Source: Paralvinella palmiformis
Lineage: Eukaryota > Annelida > Polychaeta > Terebellida > Alvinellidae
Length of the DNA: 64,000 nucleotides
NCBI GenBank assembly: GCA_025642065.1
Contig: JAODUP010001431.1
Coordinates: 86,001 to 150,000, forward strand
Direction: 5' to 3'
In this document: in pieces, positions 61,270-64,000 of the stretch
How the letters are laid out: each line of letters opens with the position of its first letter
Numbering within the stretch: position 1 is the first letter of the stretch
Program-made: the position numbers and the translations under genes
The notes under the pieces: model-generated
Told to the model about the DNA's origin: nothing
Seen by the model: only the letters and a program-made list of their open reading frames with translations
Databases searched by the model: none

Positions 61270-64000
61270 GAAAGTCAATTATTTATGTTTTTAATTCTAT
61301 TTATTTAGAAAATTCTTAATTTCTAAATATTATATTTATTTAATTCACATTAAAAATTAAACTTTATCTCGTCCAGTTTCTTGAAATACGTCTATTCTTT
61401 CATTGTGCCTTTCAGTACACTCCTCTGTTGTTCAGTCATTCAAGCAAAAAGCCATTGACCCCAAACACCCATTGTTTATTATTTACCAAATGTTATATTG
61501 ATGTCACTAAAGTGTCTTGCCATCATGGAGATGTCATCATCACCAGAAGCATCCAGAAAATAGTGTTTTGTAGAATAAGAGATTAATTATTCATGGACGT
61601 AGGTCTATTTCTAAGGTCATAAGTTGGAATCCCATTCAGGGCAAAGTGAAACATGTGTTTTCAGTGTCTAAGCACCGTGCATGAAATATCAATTATTCAT
61701 CTGTCTCATGGTCAACCAATAAATTCATTATACTGATATGTATCAAATCATCTGTTGTACAATTCATTACATTACTATGACTTGTGACGAAACGAAACTA
61801 CAATATCTTATCATTTACTCGTTTATTCTGCCTGATCTTCCTCGTTTTGAATATCTATGCTTAACTTTGTGACAACATTTTATGACAATTTGGACCAATT
61901 TCCTTTTAAATGTCACCATCTTCAAGCCACAAGAAGCCAATCTAAAGTCATCTCCAAGCCATTACGCTCCGAACACGTCGCTCGTTAGACTCGTTTATTT
62001 CGCTGTTAATTTGCTTCCTTTGTTCAGGGAAGACATTGTTGCTAAGACATTTATAGGCTTCCAAAGTTCGGCATCTACATTATACATGAGCTATATTATG
62101 GTGACGAGATTAAACGGCGGTAGGTTGTCATGGTTACTGGGCCTTGCTGTAATAATGTATCTACGAATAGACGAGATTTAAGTGTAAACCATTAGCGTAT
62201 TAAGCCAGTGGTTTCCAGGTAAAGTCAAAAATACGCAAACTTGAAACACTAGCTTGAGAGGGGTAAACGATTTGCTTTGGACAAACATTTGATGGCTCGG
62301 TAAATCTGAAATATCAATAGATATATTATTCAAATAACCTATATAGAAATATAACGTGTATGTTGATGCCATAATATACCAACCAGGAATAATACAAATT
62401 CTCGTTGTCAAAGACAGGTAGGGTATTGCATAAAGAGTTCAAACGAGAGAATTCCAGTTTTCTAATTTGCCACTTAATTACTGAGATATAACCTACATGA
62501 TCAAAGCATGATCAAAGCAGTCATCTTATTTTCATTAATTAACTAATGTTATAAGGCCAGGTAATTTAGGTATTCATTTACTACTTCAAAGTACATAATA
62601 TTTGTGTATAACATGGGTTCCCATCATCGTGTCATCAACTTGTTGTTGGTAAGACTAAGATATGCTCAGAATGGTATCAGATACCTAAACTACTAACGAT
62701 ATGGACACATTCTGTTGACATGTACAAGTCATTAATGTTACCAGAAGTTTGGCTTATAAAAGGCATTAATTCACATTAATAAACAGGCGTATATGTTATT
62801 GTATCTTAGCGTAAATATACAAAGAACTAGAAAAAAAACATAATTGTCGTTAATATAGTTAATAGAGTGTGAAATAATATTTAATTGTATTATTTTCGAT
62901 TAGATTTTGTAGTAAATGATCAGATTTAATGAGATAAAGCGTAAGTCTAAGTGTGACGTATAAAATGGAGAACGGTCTTAGCAAATATGAAGACTGGCAC
63001 GTAGTAAAATGAACAAACTGCAGAGACAAATGGATCGTTGTCTCTTTTGCAAAACGGGAAATACACAGAGCTCATGATATTTATAAATTCACCTGAGTGG
63101 TTTGCTCTTGACTGTGGTATTATTACACGTGTATTTATCGATCTCTACGTTCCAGCGTATTTCCAATATTCACCCAGTTGCCAGTGAAACCATTTGCTCT
63201 AGAGTCGTCTGGACTATCTTCTCCCGATCGCTTCTTGTACGGAGTACACAACATTTGTATTGTTATTTTATGTGAGGAAAATTAATAACGTTGTACTAGC
63301 TCGTGTAGCTTCTGAGCTAACATAATAGTTTCCTATTCGCTTGAATCAAACTTCATTTGATTGTCCAGAACTTTTCTCCGCAAAACAAAGATATGCATAA
63401 CCAGATTAACTTTACCGGGATTCTGATTGAAGTCGCCACCATGAAACGATAAATGATAAATAAATAATTATATAGCGCCATATATCGGGTGCAGCACTTT
63501 TCATGAGCGCTTTATAAATATAGCTTTTATCATCCCTGACTAATACCCTTTTCAATCCAGCACTCATCTCAACTCCAAGAGGAGCATGCCACGTTTGCTG
63601 CCATTATAGGCGTAAGACATTACTCAAACACATAGCCATCGCGTCATCAGATTCTCATTTCTGGCTGACTGAGCCACATTGCAGTTCCGGATACTCGAAC
63701 CCGCGACTTTGAACCTGAACCTGAGAGCATCACATTAATTCGGATGAACGTTAGTTGGAGATAAAATTATATTTTAGGAACCTGAAAGTGATACAATTTC
63801 TCAATATATTATGGAAACAATGTACCTAAAGTTACCTGAAGTGGTATGCTTGACATTTGTGTCGAACTATTTTACTTTGTCAAATAGATAGAACTTTATT
63901 TTTAAACTCGTCAGGTTTTCTCTGCAGTGTTTCATTACTAAGCTGTCCAAGTAAACGGGATATATGTTTGAAAATAAATGTTTACTTAATACCAGCATCC
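61270..64000 (+). repeat. Repeat unit copy E3 (continues past the window)
   Basis: Begins at the same base context as E1 at 31480. It follows E1 through 62400, then jumps to the equivalent of 34070 (about 1.35 kb missing), and continues to the equivalent of about 36080 plus some unassigned bases. It also matches E2 at 62740-63760. Confidence 0.85.
63465..63755 (-). mobile_element. SINE-like element with LINE-type 3' hairpin, copy in E3
   Basis: Third copy at the equivalent place. On the minus strand it shows GCGGGTTCGAGTATCCGG (B-box-like, about 63680-63697), then the body, then GCACCCGATATATGGCGCTATATAAT and short ATTT repeats. Confidence 0.6.

Overview
The window is AT-rich non-coding DNA from an animal genome. 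No host gene, rRNA or functional tRNA could be supported. The content is fragments of Jockey/CR1/L2-type non-LTR retrotransposons, tRNA-related SINE-like elements, very many di-, tri- and tetranucleotide microsatellites (AT, GT, GA, AAT, ACT, TCAC), and above all large repeated blocks. I infer a lophotrochozoan, most likely a mollusc, from the LINE style (endonuclease-RT with trinucleotide tails and a GCGC-stem 3' end), the GAGT/TCAC tracts next to SINE bodies and the compound CT-AT-GT microsatellites. This assignment is inference only.

The main observation is that much of the window is one old, heavily rearranged multi-kilobase repeat unit present several times. Copies recognised by eye are U1 (1-4450), U2 (10541-17280), U3 (25740-27780, with a further module at 28600-29300), U4 (about 30000-30790), E1 (31480-41790), E2 (47430 to about 60526) and E3 (61270 to the window end). 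U1/U2 and E1/E2/E3 align easily within their groups. The two groups also align collinearly at three places, which suggests a common ancestor. A module (Q) at 4597-5090 recurs inverted at 16370-16760 and directly near 22.4 kb and 28.65 kb.

Region by region: 1-5.4 kb is U1 plus module Q and a SINE fragment. 5.4-10.5 kb is mostly unassigned, with a GAGT tract and a tRNA-headed SINE at 8.16-8.63 kb. 10.5-17.3 kb is U2. 18.4-19.2 kb is a 5'-truncated LINE. 19.9-22.15 kb is a mosaic tandem repeat (order A-B-A-C-B-A-C). 22.15-25.7 kb is largely unassigned. 25.7-31.5 kb holds U3, a truncated LINE, module Q and U4. 31.5-41.8 kb is E1. 41.8-47.3 kb is a pair of LINEs tail to tail, one apparently inserted into the other. 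47.4-60.5 kb is E2, carrying a flanked duplication at 52-54 kb and a young 2.3-kb tandem duplication at 54.7-59.3 kb. 60.5-61.24 kb is another truncated LINE, and the rest is E3.

No genes work together here: every coding remnant belongs to a retrotransposon, and all are broken. The most useful leads are the long-range array, a 65-bp insertion with an 11-bp target-site duplication inside a LINE reverse transcriptase, a hairpin with compensatory changes in the 20-22 kb repeat, and a SINE-like element in the same place in all three E copies.
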